Shown one piece after another: positions 9,471-21,739 of a stretch of DNA of 64,000 nt (position 1 is its first letter; each line of letters opens with the position of its first letter). The notes under the pieces are model-generated. The model was not told the origin of the DNA. It saw only the letters and a list, made by a program, of their open reading frames with translations, and ran no database searches. Origin of the DNA: Solanum dulcamara (lineage: Eukaryota; Streptophyta; Magnoliopsida; Solanales; Solanaceae); the NCBI RefSeq assembly GCF_947179165.1, contig NC_077239.1, positions 65,199,134 to 65,263,133 of the forward strand, written 5' to 3'. Made by a program: the position numbers and the translations under genes.

Positions 9471-10640
9471 TAGGATAGTCAAATCAAATTCTTTTAGAAG
9501 ATCAGTACACCTTCTTTGCCTCAAATTCAAGTCTCACTGGCTAAAGATGTACTATAGACTCTAGTGATCGGTGAATATCTCACAATGAACTCCATACAAA
9601 TAATGCCGCCATAATTTCAAAATAAAGATAATCGCCACTAATTTTAAATCATGGGGTGGATAGTTCTTTTCATAAGTCTTCAATTGCCTCAAAGCATAAA
9701 CAATCACCTTCCTCTTTTACATCAACACTCCACCTAAGCCCACTATCGATGCATCAGAATACATGATGAAATCAACATCTTCCTCAGGCAGGTTCAACAC
9801 AGGCACAATAGTCAATAATACCTTGAGCTTTTGGAAGCTCTCCTAACACTTATCTGACCAATGAAATACCTTATTCTTTTGAGTGAGCCTAGTCAATGGA
9901 GTTGCTATGTAGAGAAGCCCTGAAAAAATAACGATAGTACCGTACCAAACCCACAAAACTGTGAATCTCTATAGCAGAAGTAGGTCTAGTCCAACCTCGA
10001 ACCACCTCGATCTTAGCCGGATCAAATCTTATGCCCTCCTTAGATACCACATGCCCTAAGAATGCCACCGAACTCAACCAAAACTCATACTTGGAGAACT
10101 TGGCATAAAGTTTCTCTTCTCTAAGCCTATAGAGGACAATCCTCAAGTGTTGAACTGATCTACCTCAATCTTGGAGTAAATCAAGATATCATCAATGAAG
10201 ACAATCACAAATGAGTCTAAATACGGATGAAACACCCCATTCATCAACTCCATAAATGTTGTTGGGGCGTTAGTCAGTCCAAAAGACTTTACAAGAAACT
10301 CATAGTGGACATATCTTATCCAAAAGGTTGTCTTAGGAATATTTAAAGGTCGAATCCTCAACTAATGATACCCAGATCTCAAATTAAACTTAGAGAATAA
10401 GGTTTTTTCCTTGGAGATAATCAAATAAATCATCGATATAGGAAAAAGGGTACTTGTTCTTGAAAGTCACCTTGATCAATTGTCTATAGTCGATACACAT
10501 CCTCATAGACCAGTCCTTCTTCTACACAAATAACACCGAAGCACCCCATGGCAAAATACTAGGGCGAATAAACCCCTTTCTCAATAGATCCTAAAGATTC
10601 TCCTTTATCTCCTTTAACTCAGCTGGAGCCATGCGATAAG
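9471..10640 (-). pseudogene. Element 1 reverse transcriptase and RNase H (decayed)
   Basis: Minus-strand fragments read [16 protein letters not shown] and [13 protein letters not shown] at 10143-10361 (FIDD is the catalytic motif), then [20 protein letters not shown] and GLVRYYRYF at 9889-10146, the RT thumb. RNase H remnants follow toward 9500. Several stops and frameshifts separate them; the stretch 10370-10640 still shows the N-terminal RT blocks but without a long open frame. Confidence 0.8.
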
Positions 10641-11330
10641 GAAAAATAGAAATGGGCTTAGTGCCCAGCTGGAAGTCAATAGCAAAGTCAATATACTTGT
10701 CAGGTGGAACCCCTAGAAGATCAGTAAGAAATACATCCATAAACTCTCAAACCACAAGAGTAGACTCCATAGAAGGCGAATCATCATCAGTATCATGAAT
10801 AAATGACAAATCCTCTAAACAACCCCTACCAATCAATCACTAGGCCCAAATATAAGAAATAACCCTACTAGGATAGGAACCCCTCAAACCCTTCCACTCT
10901 ATCTGCGTTTTACCAGGCATAGCTAATGTCACCATCTTGGCGTAACAATAAAGAATGGCATGATGCGGAGATAACCAATACATACCCAAAATGACGTCTA
11001 ACTGTACTATATCAAGGATAATCATATCCACCCACATCTTATAACCTGCCAAAGATACAAGACAAGATTGGTACACCCAATCCACTATAAAGGGCTCTCC
11101 TACTAGGGTAGAAACATGCATGGGAATGGGCATACGATCATATAGCAAGTCAAACCCAAAAGAGAAATATGCTGACACATACGAATAAGTGGAGCCAGGA
11201 TCAAATAACATAGATATAAGGCGATGACAAATTGGAACAATACTTGTGATGACTGCATCAGAGGACTCAGCCTCGGGTCTACTTGGAAAAGCATAAAAAT
11301 ACATATCTGGGTAACTCCTCCACCACTCTA
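10641..11330 (-). pseudogene. Element 1 aspartic protease region
   Basis: Open on the minus strand for 154 codons at 10840-11304. MLFDPGSTYSYVS is the retropepsin active-site block, with DPG in place of the usual DSG/DTG, so the catalytic Asp is kept but the next residue is changed. DVILGMYWLSPHHAI is the conserved second block. 10641-10839 is the broken linker to RT. Confidence 0.75.
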
Positions 11331-12778
11331 CTTTTTTAGGGAATCACTCACTCCCCTACCTCCGATACAACCACCTCTATCAAATTGACCCCTACCACGA
11401 CCTTGGGTTAGTAGGGCTAAACCTCTAGCTGGTGGCATCATAACCCTGACTGGTGCTTTTATATAAGTATGGTGTGGACCAGTATGAGTATTTATGGGGC
11501 AATGTCAAACCATATGGTTCGAGGATCCATACCTAAAATACTATCTCAAAACAGATAACTGATGCGGAGAAATAAGAGGGATATTGTAACCATCCCAGCT
11601 CGCAGGCCTATGCTGTGAACCTGATGAACTCTGACCCAAACTATATGATCCACGGTGACTCTGTCCTCTCTCTAAAGTTGGCATAGAGGCATGAATTGTC
11701 CCTCTGTGCTGAAAAAAATCACTTCTCGGTAAGAACCTCTACCTCCAGATATGGTACCCAAAAACTATCTAGAAGCATGGGCCCTCTTGGGGTACCCGAA
11801 CTCCTCCTTGGCGACACTAACCACCGACTGAAAATAGGATTTATCTCTAGTTACCTAGAATACTAATTGCCTGATAGAATAAGTCAAACCTCTTACAAAA
11901 TGGCGAGCCCTCTCGATCTCATTGGGGATGATATTGGTGGCATGTTTGTCTAGCTGACAAAAGAAAAACTCATACTCATAAACAGACATCCCATCCTGCC
12001 TCAAGCTCTCAAACCTAAGGCGACTCTCCTCCCTAACACTCTAAGGGATGAAATAATCATAAAAAGCATTAGTGAACGACTCCCAAGTCACTAAAGGGGA
12101 TTCAACTAGTAAAGATCCAGAATATATCTTCCACCACTCTCTAGCCGACCCACAAAGCTGAAGAGTAATATATCGAACACCATGGGACTTAACTAACCCA
12201 ACTGTCTCAAGCAACTCCCTACAAGTGGTCAAGAACTCATATGCATCCTCAGTCTTTCCATCCTGTAACTAAAGTGGGTCCATCTTCCTTAACTTTTTAT
12301 AATGATGTTGCTCATCCTCAGTCAATGCAAATACTGGTGTATCCTGAACCTCAACTACTAGGGTTGGTGGAACCTAATCTATAGGGACTACTAGTGGTTG
12401 TCCCGCCTATCCTTGTGCCTCAAGAGCCTGCTGCTGATCTGGAACCTAGACTCCCACTCGGGTTTGTGATGTACCGGGTATTCCCACTGCACTGTCAGTT
12501 TATGCCATAGTCTCAAGCATACCCAACACCCTCAATAAAGCACCCTATAGTAATGGTGCTACCACATACTAAGGAGGAACCTGCTCTCTTCTAGCCTCTG
12601 TCGCCGGGTCAGGTGAAATGACCTTCTCTTGATCCCTGGCTGGTGCCGTTACTCGGCCGCGGCCCCTACCTCAGCCTCTAGCGGTGACTTTACCTCTACC
12701 TCATGTTGTGGTCTCAAAAGCAATCTTGAGGGCTGTCTCCCCTCATCCAGTAGAAGTTGATGCTCGAGTCTTAGCCAT
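11331..12778 (-). pseudogene. Element 1 gag (decayed)
   Basis: The start ATG is at 12776-12778 on the minus strand (MAKTRAST, then an early TGA). The N-terminal part is RG-rich, as in element 3. The capsid core is at 12041-12232 (GVRYITLQLCGSAREWWK and WESFTNAFYDYFIP), followed by broken sequence with CQLDKHA-like and RFVRGLT-like remnants near 11880-11980. I could not place an intact zinc knuckle. Confidence 0.75.
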
Positions 12779-12962
12779 ATACCGAAAGAACACGTGATAA
12801 CTCAGCACTTACAAGAACCCACACATGACAAAATTGAAAGAAATAAAAAGAGAATTTTCTAACAGTCTCCATAGCCCCTCAAAAATAGGTAACAGACATC
12901 TCTGCACCGATCCTCAAAGCTTTAATAGATTGGACTAGTACATAAGTGAGACCTATGAACCT

Positions 12963-12978
12963 GGGGCTCTAATACCAA
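12963..12978 (-). promoter_or_regulatory. Element 1 primer-binding site (initiator tRNA-Met type)
   Basis: The minus strand reads TTGGTATTAGAGCCCC directly after the 5' LTR. It matches TGGTATCAGAGC, the usual complement of plant initiator tRNA-Met, with one change. It fixes the orientation of the element and the LTR edge at 12981. Confidence 0.8.
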
Positions 12979-12980
12979 TT

Positions 12981-15396
12981 TGTCACAATCCAAAAATCAG
13001 GTGTGATGGCACTCGCCTAACGCACCAAGATGAGTCGGCCTAAGAGTCTGAACAATTCAAAATAAGCAAAAATAAAAGCAGAAATGTAAAGTCTAATATG
13101 ATATAGATTAAGATAAGCGAAAAAATAGATTCTAACTACCCAAGACTTGGTGTCAAATATAAAAGCCACTATTTCAATAGAAATGTAAAAGATACAACTC
13201 TATACGTCTCAGTTGTCAAGTAGAACAAAACATAAAGTAAATGAACAACGAGAGTCTACCAAAGAAGACAAGCTACTACCTCTTAAGCGTTCACAAACTC
13301 GGCCAATCAAAAGAGTACTAAGAGCAAGAGGTGTCGGGCTTAGATCCTACATGAATGTAGAAGAAAGGGGTGAGCACCAATAATACAGTACTCAGCAAAA
13401 TGGAAACTAAACCCTAAGTAAAGGAATGCAGAACACAGGTACTGACATCCCAACCACAACTCTCCACAACTACACACCTGCACTCAGACAATCCAATCTA
13501 TATAATTTATATCACAATTATACCAGAGTACTAGACATTCCACAAGTAGAAATACATTTCCGTTCTCACCAACATACTCAGACAAATATAGGAAATCTCA
13601 AATCATAATCAATCATAAGATGAAATATATGCAAATGCAATATCAGATAATCATGATGCATGTTTGTACTACTATACACATCCACTGATCACCTTAGATT
13701 GGAACCTATGGGGGCCTCACATAGACCATGTATCTGTCAAAAAAGGCCTCGGCCGTTAGAAGAAATATCGGCAAATCACCTCGACCAGTAGAAACCTCAG
13801 TCCCAATATCTAGTACTTTACGCATATCATTCCTCAACTATCACAAATATAATATATGCACAAGTAATGAATGAAATAGGATAAATATTCACATAAGATG
13901 TCATATGCTCCACAATCACACAATAGATCAATGCTTTGTAATTCACAATACTTAGAGAAAATTATCCCTATTTGAATTTCACTATCATACTTTAACTCAT
14001 ATAATTTATTTTAATCTAATAACATAGCACACCCTAATCCCCTCTCATAGGAAAATACAAGGTTCAACATACTTAACAAAGGTTAGAATTCTACAAGTCT
14101 TAGCCAAAAGTCACGAATAATCCAAACTCAAAACTCTTCTCCTCCGACGATACTCCAAATCCTCACAATCTAATCAAATATAGACTCACAATTATATTTC
14201 GAATCTATTGACACTAAAATCAAGCAATTTGGGTGAAAAGGATAAAATTGTCAAAAATTTCATATCAAAAATCAAACTCAGAATATGATTATTTTTACAT
14301 GAAATGGTTTCTCAAGTAATCAAGAATATAATGGTGAAATCCATTTCAAAAATAGAGTTAAAATAATTTGGAAATCAATAGAAAACTAAATTTGCATTGT
14401 TCTTGAAAAACCCAAATTCCTCCAATTCAAAATCACAAATTTCATGTTTAAAAATCCAAATAAGTAATGGGTAATCACGAAAATAGGTTAGAATAGCTTA
14501 CCTAATATATTCCCCGCAAGAAACCCCTTCCAAATCGCCTATCCAAAGCTTGAAAACTCAAAACTAACCTTGACTGAACACTGTCAGTCAATTTTTGTTT
14601 TTCGTGAACGCGAATAACTTACTCCGCGAACTCGGACACAACAGAGGCTTCACTCTGCGAACGGGGAGAAGGAACCCAGTAAGGAAAACATTACCCTCCT
14701 TAAATGTAGAGAAGGCATCGCGAACGCGTAGAAGGAATTGCCATGCACCAGATAGCAGATTTTTGGCAAGTCTCAAAGGCACGGAATCGACCCTCGGGAT
14801 TCAGTTGGAACCCATATACACAAACCATGTATGCAAACCTACTAAATTATACATTTCGAATTCAATGGGATCATCAAAATTCAAATTTGAGGTCTCCTTG
14901 ACCCGAATCCGATAAATCACAACTAAACTAGTTTCAGTACTTGAAATACCCAAAATAACGAAGCCATTTCTAGCATTAGAATCACCTCCCAAAACCATTG
15001 AAACCATTAGAATTCCAATCCAAGTACCCGAATCCCAAAGATTGACCAAAGTCAAACTTGGATCAAACTTTAACTCAATTTTCAACTTTGGTCCTAAATT
15101 TTACATTTTAACTTCAAAGCTGATTCCGACAACTCTCCTAGACCAATTTCCACATTCCAGAGCTGATGGAATCGACATAATTTTATTCTGAGACTCAAAA
15201 CTTCAAATGACTCTGAAACTCAAATTTTGACTACTTAAACCTTTAAAACCCATTTCTCAAGCAAAACCTCAATTTTTCAAAAGATTTTTAAAAACTAACT
15301 TTCAGAGCCAACCAAAAGTGACTTGTAAAAACTAACGAGAGAGATAAAATGATAATTTTATTGAAAATATAAAAAGTGACCTTCAAGGTCATTACA
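12981..15396 (-). repeat. Element 1 5' LTR (2,416 bp)
   Basis: Bounded by TGTCACAATCC at 12981 and ATTACA at 15391-15396, giving TG...CA ends. It shares the first ~1.4 kb with 1-1493. It contains a GAACGCG-type cluster near 14600-14730 (short near-palindromes) and the AAACCCTAA telo-box sequence near 13408. There are no genes. The bases following it (15397 onward) belong to element 2. Confidence 0.8.
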
Positions 15397-15501
15397 CTTT
15401 AGGAATGACCCTGGCAATTATGTCGTGTTATCTTATTCTCTCATTTTTATTTTTTACTTTTATTTATTTATTATTTAGAGTCAAGTTTCACTTTATGATT
15501 A

Positions 15502-15506
<5 letters not shown>

Positions 15507-15534
<28 letters not shown>

Positions 15535-15570
15535 GGTATTATTATTATTATTATTATCATCATCATCACC
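15507..15570 (+). repeat. TTA/TCA trinucleotide microsatellite
   Basis: About 20 units of TTA (with one TGG interruption) pass into CATCATCACC repeats. The Tyr/His-rich reading frame across it (15405-15608) is a microsatellite artefact. The flanks 15397-15506 and 15571-15900 show nothing I can assign except leader sequence of element 2. Confidence 0.85.
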
Positions 15571-15899
15571 ATCATTACTATATTATTACCTCTCTTTCAA
15601 AACAATAATAATAAATAATTAAAAATATTTCTCTTAATATTCAAGGTGTCAAGATTTTACTTACCAAGCAATGCCTAGACAAGTTCTAATTTGTCATTAT
15701 CATATTGGGACAATTTGAGTTCAATAGGATGAGGCGACAAAATACCTAGAGATGACCAGTCACCCCTGTTTATGGTACTATATAAGGCTACGGTATGTCT
15801 GCGAACATGGTATTAAGTTCTGGAAAACCATGGAAAGAGAGTGGTTTTCATAAGTTTGGGACTTTTACGAAGTCTCCTGTATGTTGAGCCGCGCATGTA

Positions 15900-16412
15900 T
15901 GTGATAGAAGCTTTAGTCTCCTTTTGACCCGTTGAATAATGTCTTCCATTTTCCTTATTTTGAACTCACCCTTATGTTGTAGACTTTAAAGTGGAATGGA
16001 ATGATTACATTGGGGCCATAAGAAAAAAAATTAAAGATCAGACTTTCCCAAAGGGTATTGAAGCTTGGAAGAGATATCTCTAGTAGCTGACTGCTGACAA
16101 GATTGTGTGGAATTATCTTTGGTTTCCATCAAAAAAAGTGATATACATGTCTTCTATTTGACGTTCATCATCCTAATGGTTTACGAGGTGTCCAACCTTA
16201 CGCACCACTGAGAGTCATGAGATAATTTGATCAACATCAGTTTATACCTCGGGTTGAAGGTATGCAGAAATTTATGTATGAAATTCTGCCTTGACATCCC
16301 TCTTAGGATGTTGGAAATATTTGAGATTTGGGGAGGATGTATACTCTCTATCCCCCATGACTGGGTGGAGAATCGCGACAAGGGTGAGGTGGACTTCTCA
16401 TATTTAGTGTAG
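15900..16412 (+). pseudogene. Element 2 upstream ORF: plant mobile domain-like part (decayed)
   Basis: The plus strand reads FDPLNNVFHF, then DFKVEWNDYIGAIRKKI, ADKIVWNYLWFPSKK, NGLRGVQPYAPLRVM, FDQHQFIPRVEGMQKF and RMLEIFEIWGG. The block GVQPYAPLRV plus FDQHQFIP resembles the C-terminal half of plant mobile domain (PMD, transposase-related) proteins, which some Tat elements carry as an extra ORF. Stops interrupt it (for example two in a row near 16084 and one within VMR.FDQ). The open tail is at 16227-16412. Role unknown. Confidence 0.5.
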
Positions 16413-17180
16413 TTTTATGATCAACCCCCCTCCCCCTTTAGGTTATGCTAGAAAGGTTAGGGAAAGGAGCCAAGATTGAGAAACAGAATTTGAGGTTAGA
16501 ATCAAACTAGCTTGATGCTAGGTTGAAGAAAATTATAGGTCCACTGTGGATGGCCTAAGTAATAGCCTAAGGAATGCTAGAGAAGAGTTAGCCCAACAAG
16601 AGGCTAGATTGGAAGCTATAGTAAGGTTGGTTTAGAAAAAGATTGATAAAGAACATCGTTCCACTATTCAAACCCTGTATGATGATTTGGGAATTGTCAC
16701 AAGCGCTATGAAGAAAAGCGAGGATGAGTTTAAAAAAGAAAGAGCCATACTAGTAGATATACAGTCTAGGCTGCAAGCTCAGTTAAAGGTTTTGATGGAA
16801 TGAGAGAATGATATAACTAAGCTCTTTACATTTTATTAGGCAGAAGTTGAGATCGAGAGAAACCAATGGATAGGGGAGAGAGGCTCACTCCACTAACAAA
16901 TGATAGAGTTTTAGGCACAAGAAGAGAATTTGAACCATGCGATCAATAGTACTCAAAACTGGTGGCAAAACTGGCACGAAAATATGGAGGAGGACAAAGA
17001 ATAAGTGCTTCAACTTGCGGAGAACCTAATTGATGTTTATGATGATTATCTCCATCAAAATGATGAGAGTCTGGGATGATAGGCGTGTGCACTAGCTTCA
17101 CATCTGCCGAAAACATTTTCCAAAGTCTATTCAAGTCTAGGAGGCAATTAGGAGCCAAAGAACCTAGAGAAAGCATCTTT
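16413..17180 (+). pseudogene. Element 2 upstream ORF: coiled-coil part (decayed)
   Basis: After a short proline-coding spacer the plus strand encodes Glu/Lys/Leu-rich heptad-like sequence (LRNAREELAQQEARLEAIV, KKSEDEFKKERAILVDIQ, LQAQLKVLME) with several stops. This is the typical long coiled coil behind the mobile-domain part in such ORFs. It ends near 17170. 17181-17660 is AT-rich spacer with a (GA)n run at 17621-17638. Confidence 0.5.
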
Positions 17181-17673
17181 TATTAATTTTTTTTCTTTTT
17201 TTCCCTTTCGTCAAGACTGTTGCAATTTTTAGTCTTTATGTTTTTTTAGTCAGTTATGTTAAGAATCTTTGAAAATGAATGAAAAAGATGTTTTCTTCAA
17301 GTTAAATAAAAGTTGTTCTTTCCTTTTATAAATAAAAGCACTCCCCTGCCATGAACTATGTGATGATCTGATTCATGTTCAACATGATACATAGGCAACC
17401 CTCAATGAATTCGATCGAAATGCTTTTAATATTAAAAAATGAAGGAGGATATGTGAACAAATGAGAGTGGCTGTTAAAATAAATTCACCTTAAAGTTGGG
17501 ATGAAACATAACAATTTTCTGTGACTCATTATAGAAATGAAAATAATTTAGGTACATGACATATAACATGTGATTTATATTTTCAAAGCATTAAACCCTA
17601 ACACGTTTGTTCAATTTGAAGAGAGAGAGAGAGAGAGAAAAATAATCTCAAAGGTAGTTGGTTTGTGGTTAAA

Positions 17674-20010
17674 ATGGCATCTCATCCATACTATACAAGA
17701 TCAAAGGAAAAATAGAAAATGACCCACAAGGACGGAATAGAGTCGGACAATGAGGAAGACCAAAACCAGATGGTCCCATAAGAAGCAGCGTTAGTAGAAG
17801 AATTAAGGATGTTGTAACAACAAATGTCTTAAATGTATAAAACTTGGATGAATGGACAAACCCCACCATCTTTAATCCATGAATATCGGAATACAAATAT
17901 GCCATCCCTTATCCAAGTCTGGGTAAGTGATCCAGTTTATACCCTTGGGTTTGGACCATATGTTAACACATCCAACACCGTTGGAACCTTTGTTGTGTGC
18001 ACTTTGAAAACACCACTGATTAATAACCCATTTTTTGTGCAAACTGCACAAATTACTACAAAACTAATATCACCCCACAGCTAGCATCGATACTAAAATC
18101 CAATAACGGTCCTCCATCCAAAGTTCAAGAAGGTCGAGGTTATACCCCTGAACTAGCTCTTAAAACTCCAGTCTCATAACCTCACACTCATCTGTATAGT
18201 TCACCGGTCGAGGTCGAGAAAACTACTAACAATGAGGAATATGAAGAAATGGCTAGAAAAATGAAGAGTTTGAAATAGAGTGTAATAGATAAGCAGAGAT
18301 TAGGAGGGCACAAAGACATCTCATATAATGAGTTATGCGTGTTTCCCACATCCATTTACTTGTCGATTTTAAAACCCTAAAGTTTGAGAAATATGATGGT
18401 CATAGTGACCCTATAGCTCATTTGAAAAGATATTGCAATCAACTGTGAGGTGTTGGGGCAAAGAGGAATTGCTCATGGCCTAGTTTTGTAAAAGTCTATT
18501 GGGAATTGCATCTGAATTGTTCATAGTTCAAGATTTTCAAACTGGCATACAGGAATGATTTGGCTCGATGTTTTGTGCAAAAAATCCAATACAACACTGA
18601 TATCATGTCAGACCACACCTCACTCACCAATATAAGGAAGAAGACCACTAAACTTATTTGCAAGTATGTCGTTAGGTGAAGGGAACATGCTGCTAGGGTT
18701 AAGCTCCTAATTAAGGACTCAAAAATGATCAATATCTTTCTCTAAGAGCAAGAACCTTACTACTTCCATTACTTGCTTTCTTTTGAGGGAAAAACATTCA
18801 CCGAGGTTATTAAGGTTAGAAAAATAGTGGAAAATGGCATTAAGACTGGAAAGATTGTAAGCCAAGCTGCCTTAAAGGAAACTACACAAGCGCTTCAAAA
18901 TGGCTTGAGAAGTCTCGGAGGGAAGAAAAGGAAACAAGGTGTATCTACCATTATATCAAGGCACAAACCTATGTTCAAGACCCATATAACCACCCACAAC
19001 ACTACTTTCCTTGCCAAACCCCACAGTATACCACTCCATATCCTCAATATCCCATTTTAATGTACATTTATATGCTCAACCCCTTTCATACCCGTAATGG
19101 CGTGCCCCTACACCTTAAAATTATCCACCTCATATAATTTTACCAATACCCCTAAGGTTCCTTTTCGACTTGGGCCGGAATACAAGAAAAGAAATGTAAC
19201 TAGAGATGACTTCACTCCTATTGGAGAATCATACGCTAGCTTATTCCAGAAATTAAGGGCATTGATTGTTTTAAAACCTATTGAAAGAAAGATCATGAAT
19301 CCCCCTTCTTAAGAAATCTAGATTATTCTTGAAGATGCGCATATTGTTCTGACGCCTCAGGGCACGACATAGAGAAATGCTGGTACTTGAAAAGTGCAAT
19401 TCTATGACAGATAAACATCAAATTATAGTGTAAAACCCAAATAGACCAAACATCAATTAAAATTCATTGCCAATGCACAATGAAATAAACATGTTAGAGA
19501 TGATAAAATAGTGGCAAAGAGGTGAAAGTCTCACACAAGCCTATCATTAAGGTCAAAACCAGTATAGAGAGTTCAACGAATGTTGTTGACTTGAGAAAGT
19601 AGTTTCTTCAAAGGTAACAAAGATGCCAGAAAAGTTGTCCATCAAAGACACCCATCCTGATTGTGAAAGGAGCATGTGATGATGTTTGGGCAAGTCAGAG
19701 AAAAGCAAAGGTCTTTGGCCCCAGAGGACCCAACAAACCTATCCTGATTTTGTAAGGGGTCCCTACCTTGCCTGTGATTATTAAGCCAGTTCCACAACTC
19801 GTAATGGTCAACCCCAAGGCTATTCCTTGGAATTATAACCCAACTTTCATGACATATAAGGGAAAAGAAATTCAAGAAGAAGTAGATGAAATAAAAGGAT
19901 TAACTCGTTCAGGGAGATGCTATGCCCTAGCTGAGTTAAGAATAACTAAATATATAAGAAGTGACCAAATACCTAAGAATCCATTTTCTGAAGAATAAGC
20001 AAAAGATGAA
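17674..20010 (+). pseudogene. Element 2 gag (decayed)
   Basis: The ATG at 17674 begins MASHPYYTRSKEK, then a stop. The capsid core near 18370-18800 reads LKFEKYDGHSDPIAHLKRY, GVGAKEELLM (with a shift), SKYV-like remnants and AARVKLLI. The C-terminal part at 19840-19990 (FMTYKGKEIQEEVDEIKG, LTRSGRCYALAELR) is the linker ahead of protease. Many stops. The gag has no CCHC knuckle that I can see; a CAYC-like remnant near 19350 is too broken to call. Confidence 0.65.
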
Positions 20011-20760
20011 ACTGCCAGACTATTCTATTGTGGATCAGTTAAAGAAAACTCTAGCCAAGATCTTCTTGTTGTATCTGCTATTACACTCATATGAACATCG
20101 TAAAGCTATAATGAAGATTTTGAATAAATCACATGTTCCAAATGAGGTTACAGTGGGTCAGTTAGAAAAAATCATTGGAAGGATCTTTGAGGTAAATAAG
20201 ATCACTTTTTCTGATGATGAACTACCTGTGGAAGGCACTGGACATAACTAAAGCCTTCATATCTCTGTAAAGTGTGAGCATTCATATGTCACTCGTGTTT
20301 TGATCGATGCAGGCTCTAGAGAAAATATTTATCCCTTGTCAACTTTGCAAAAAATGAATATCGGTACTAAAAGGGTACGACCAAACAATGTCTGTGTTAG
20401 ATCTTTCAATAAGGCAAAAACAGACGCCATTGGAGAGCTAGATCTCATGTTAATGATAGGTCATGTTGACCTTTAAGTGTTGAATATCGATGCATTATAA
20501 CAATATCTGTGTTAGAGCTTTCGATGGGGCAAAATAGATGACATTGGAGAGCTAGATCTCATATTAATGATAGGTCATATTCACTTGATCATAGACCTTC
20601 AAGTGTTGAATATTGATGCATTATACGATCTATTTTTGGGGAGACCATGGGTGTATAGAGCTGGGGAAATCCTATCTACATTGCATCAAATGATCAAGTT
20701 TGAATACAACAGATAAGAAGTAATTGTTCATGGACAAAGGAACCTATCTATCAAAACAAA
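20011..20760 (+). pseudogene. Element 2 protease region (decayed)
   Basis: The plus strand at 20011-20250 reads DYSIVDQLKKTLAKIFLL and VGQLEKIIGRIFEVNKI, then DDELPVEGTGHN, the conserved lead-in. The active-site block is VLIDAGSRENIYPLSTL near 20305-20345, with DAG where this branch often has DGG. About 115 bp are tandemly duplicated (TCTGTGTTAG at 20391 and 20506). The flap and second block run to about 20700. Confidence 0.65.
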
Positions 20761-20861
20761 TAATGTAATTGAAGCACTAGCTTATCAAGCCTTTGAGGTA
20801 GTAATTGTTGAGCATATCTGTGAAGGCGATCCTATTATAAAACCATAATTTTCTAGGACAT

Positions 20862-21130
20862 CAGTTATGGTGGTAAATGAAATGTTGAAGTATGGTTTTG
20901 AAGCAGAAAAAGGCTTAGGAGTATTTTTACAATACGGAGCTCATCTAGTAAGTCCACATAAGAGCCTTAGTACTTTTTTTTTGGTATACAAACCCATAAC
21001 TGAGGATAGAAAGAAGGACATAAGAGAAAAGGTTAAGCATGGTGATTTACCAAGCCGATACCGCCAATATACAAATCCTTTATCAAACCCTACACTGGTG
21101 GGTCTTCCAAGCTGCCACTCCAAAAGCTAG
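20862..21130 (+). pseudogene. Element 2 G-patch segment
   Basis: MLKYGFEAEKGLGVFLQYG fits the G-patch pattern (hydrophobic-Gly-x(n)-GxGLG), an RNA-binding module found after protease in Tat polyproteins. Open for 87 codons (20867-21130), then broken. 21130-21740 includes a T-rich insert (21330-21480) with no recognisable coding. Confidence 0.55.
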
Positions 21131-21739
21131 TGTTGGATGTCGATGAAGAATTGATCTACCATTTTCAAAACTTGTTTGTCAAGATTGATATGGTTGAAGG
21201 AGGATAAGGCCCCAGTAACAAAGACGTGCAATTCATTGGCCCTGATTTCCATTTGAACAATTGGGAGGCCATCCCTCTCCTCATTAAGAAGGAGTCTTGG
21301 AAGTCTGCCTTATTTTCCTTTATGATATCCGATTTACTCCAGAGTTGTATTTTAGATTATTTCCTTTTCTTGTTATTTTAATGTTCAAACTCCTTTATCT
21401 TTCTTTTTTAGGAAATATAATTTCCATTTATCTGTTTCAGTCTAATATGTATCCCTTTATTTTTTTCTTCTACATTTCTTTCTTTGTCGACTCTAGTGAT
21501 ATGACATACATGCATAATTTGTTGCCCGATCTTAAAATCCAATCTAATTCTGAAATAATAAACCGAGAAGTCGAATATGATGAAGATAGGGTATTTGAGG
21601 AAGTAAGCTAGGATTTCCAATATTTTGAGAATAAATGAAACCCTAACCTAAGTGAAACTGAGGTAATCAACTTAGGGGATCTTGAAAATGTTAGGGAGAC
21701 TAAGATAAGTTTACATGCTCGACAACCACAAAAGGAAGA

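Larger units (their letters stand above)
1..15396 (-). mobile_element. Element 1: Tekay-like Ty3/Gypsy chromovirus, interrupted by a LINE
   Basis: Seen: reading from high to low coordinates there is an LTR (12981-15396), a primer-binding site, gag, protease, RT, RNase H, integrase, chromodomain and a second LTR (1-1493, cut by the window edge). This order, with integrase last and a chromodomain behind it, is that of plant chromoviruses; the gag and the initiator-Met-type PBS fit the Tekay/Del lineage. The LINE at about 1969-8286 splits integrase from its C-terminal tail. Every domain contains stops or frameshifts, so the copy is not autonomous. The left target-site duplication lies outside the window. 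Confidence 0.85.

Noticed and set aside
15405..15608. Open frame rich in Tyr and His
   Set aside because: It is the translation of a TTA/TCA microsatellite.
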